Source: Nageia nagi (lineage: Eukaryota > Pinophyta). Taken from it: a stretch of DNA of 64,000 nt. Position numbers and translations under genes: made by a program. Below are positions 63,447 to 64,000 of the stretch, piece after piece (within the stretch, counting starts at the first letter, position 1; each line of letters begins with the position of its first letter). Location of the stretch: contig JBITNC010000001.1 of the NCBI GenBank assembly GCA_050084985.1, positions 130,138,001 through 130,202,000 on the forward strand, given 5' to 3'. A model generated the notes under the pieces. That model made no database searches. It saw nothing but the letters and a program-made list of their open reading frames with translations, and was not told the origin of the DNA.

Positions 63447-64000
63447 GTCAAAAGATATCCCCATGAGTCTGTAGATGATTTTAATTTAAGATTTGAGAAA
63501 ACTTGAAAGTCCATTCCAACAAGGATTAGATCAATAAATAGTCAAGACATGGTATATTATAGGAAAGCATTTCTTTTGAACCTTAATGTATTGATTTTTA
63601 TATCAAGTGGTACTTTCCCAAATGTATATCAAAGAGCTAAAACTGCTGAGCATACCTTGGTATCTTCTAGTAAGATACATCCTAGATCCATTATGCCCTT
63701 ATTTCCCAATCTACCTTCAAAATAGGTTCCTTTTCAAATTTCTCATCCTAGATTATTAGCTTTACCACCTCCTTCTCATAAACCTACCACTTAAAACTAA
63801 GTACCAGCACTACCAGCTCTTGCATCTACAAGTACAAATACTAGTTCTAATGCATGAGAGGAAGAGAGGATAAGGTAGCTAGAGATAACTATTAGGAACC
63901 TGATAAATCAGCTCACTTTACAAGAGATGTAGAATCAAGGATTCAATTACAAGAGATATGATAAATAGTATTAATGAAGATTTCAACCCAAAAATAATGA
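63447..64000 (+). pseudogene. gag C-terminal part of the A-family element
   Basis: The plus strand reads SQDMVYYRKAFLLNLNVLIF and AKTAEHTLVSS (63540-63660), paralogous to ALVYYRKPFLLYLNVLIV and AKIIEHTLVS in element A. A Pro/Ser/Thr-rich stretch (63720-63840) and a charged helix follow. The frame contains stops; gag continues beyond the window. Confidence 0.75.

Larger units (their letters stand above)
62218..64000 (+). mobile_element. Second A-family gypsy element, plus strand, continues past the window
   Basis: The sequence is the reverse complement of the element-A LTR up to 63446 and then of the A gag. It interrupts element F. The right end is outside the window. An internal deletion has removed the inner ~0.5 kb of the LTR, the leader and the N-terminal part of gag. 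Confidence 0.85.

Overview
This window looks like a gene-poor, retrotransposon-packed stretch of a plant nuclear genome, most likely a conifer or other gymnosperm. The reasons are the kilobase-scale nested LTR elements, the lack of any intact long ORF, very low CpG outside one locus, and the only host-type gene, a cytochrome P450 whose exons read like the conifer diterpenoid (CYP720B-like) P450s of the CYP85 clan. The organism call is an inference from family resemblance; no search was run. No rRNA, tRNA, CRISPR or prokaryotic feature was seen.

Layout. (1) 525-14618: a ~14 kb Ty3/gypsy element (A) on the minus strand with LTRs at both ends, reading gag, protease, an extra RNase H-like domain, RT, RNase H, integrase and a long third ORF. 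(2) 14.6-18.3 kb: plus-strand gag remnant of another gypsy element. (3) 18.3-19.7 kb: decayed Ty1/copia RT. (4) 21.3-27.5 kb: a minus-strand chromovirus-type gypsy element (D) with two LTRs and a tRNA-Met-like primer site. (5) 27.5-30.5 kb: unrecognised remnants, including a 127-codon ORF. (6) 30.5-35.1 kb: a minus-strand LINE, then a plus-strand LINE tail at 35.8 kb. (7) 37555-43302: a plus-strand LTR element (H) with PBS, PPT and probable target duplication but only a gag/protease remnant inside. (8) 43.3-48.7 kb: AT-rich DNA holding a 67-bp perfect tandem duplication and the truncated P450 at 46.7-48.1 kb. (9) 48717-62217: a large minus-strand Tat-lineage gypsy element (F), with pol order RT, RNase H, second RNase H, integrase, and a plant mobile domain (PMD) gene on the opposite strand between integrase and 3' LTR. 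A probable copia LTR interrupts its pol linker. (10) 62218-64000: the start of a second copy of the element-A family on the plus strand, with a deletion joining its LTR directly to gag.

How it fits together. Almost everything is dead mobile DNA. In the one frame where I counted them, stops are mostly TAG in place of expected Gln or Trp codons, as cytosine deamination at CHG/CpG sites would produce. The P450 contrasts with this: it keeps many CpGs and has no in-frame nonsense codon in its exons, but carries three frameshifts and has lost its heme-binding half. That suggests recent loss or uncorrected assembly indels. The most interesting signals are the two different placements of the extra RNase H (before RT in A, after RNase H in F), the antisense PMD gene in F, the long third ORF in A, and a 36-nt hairpin at the LTR/leader boundary of A. 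Domain coordinates in decayed elements are approximate.
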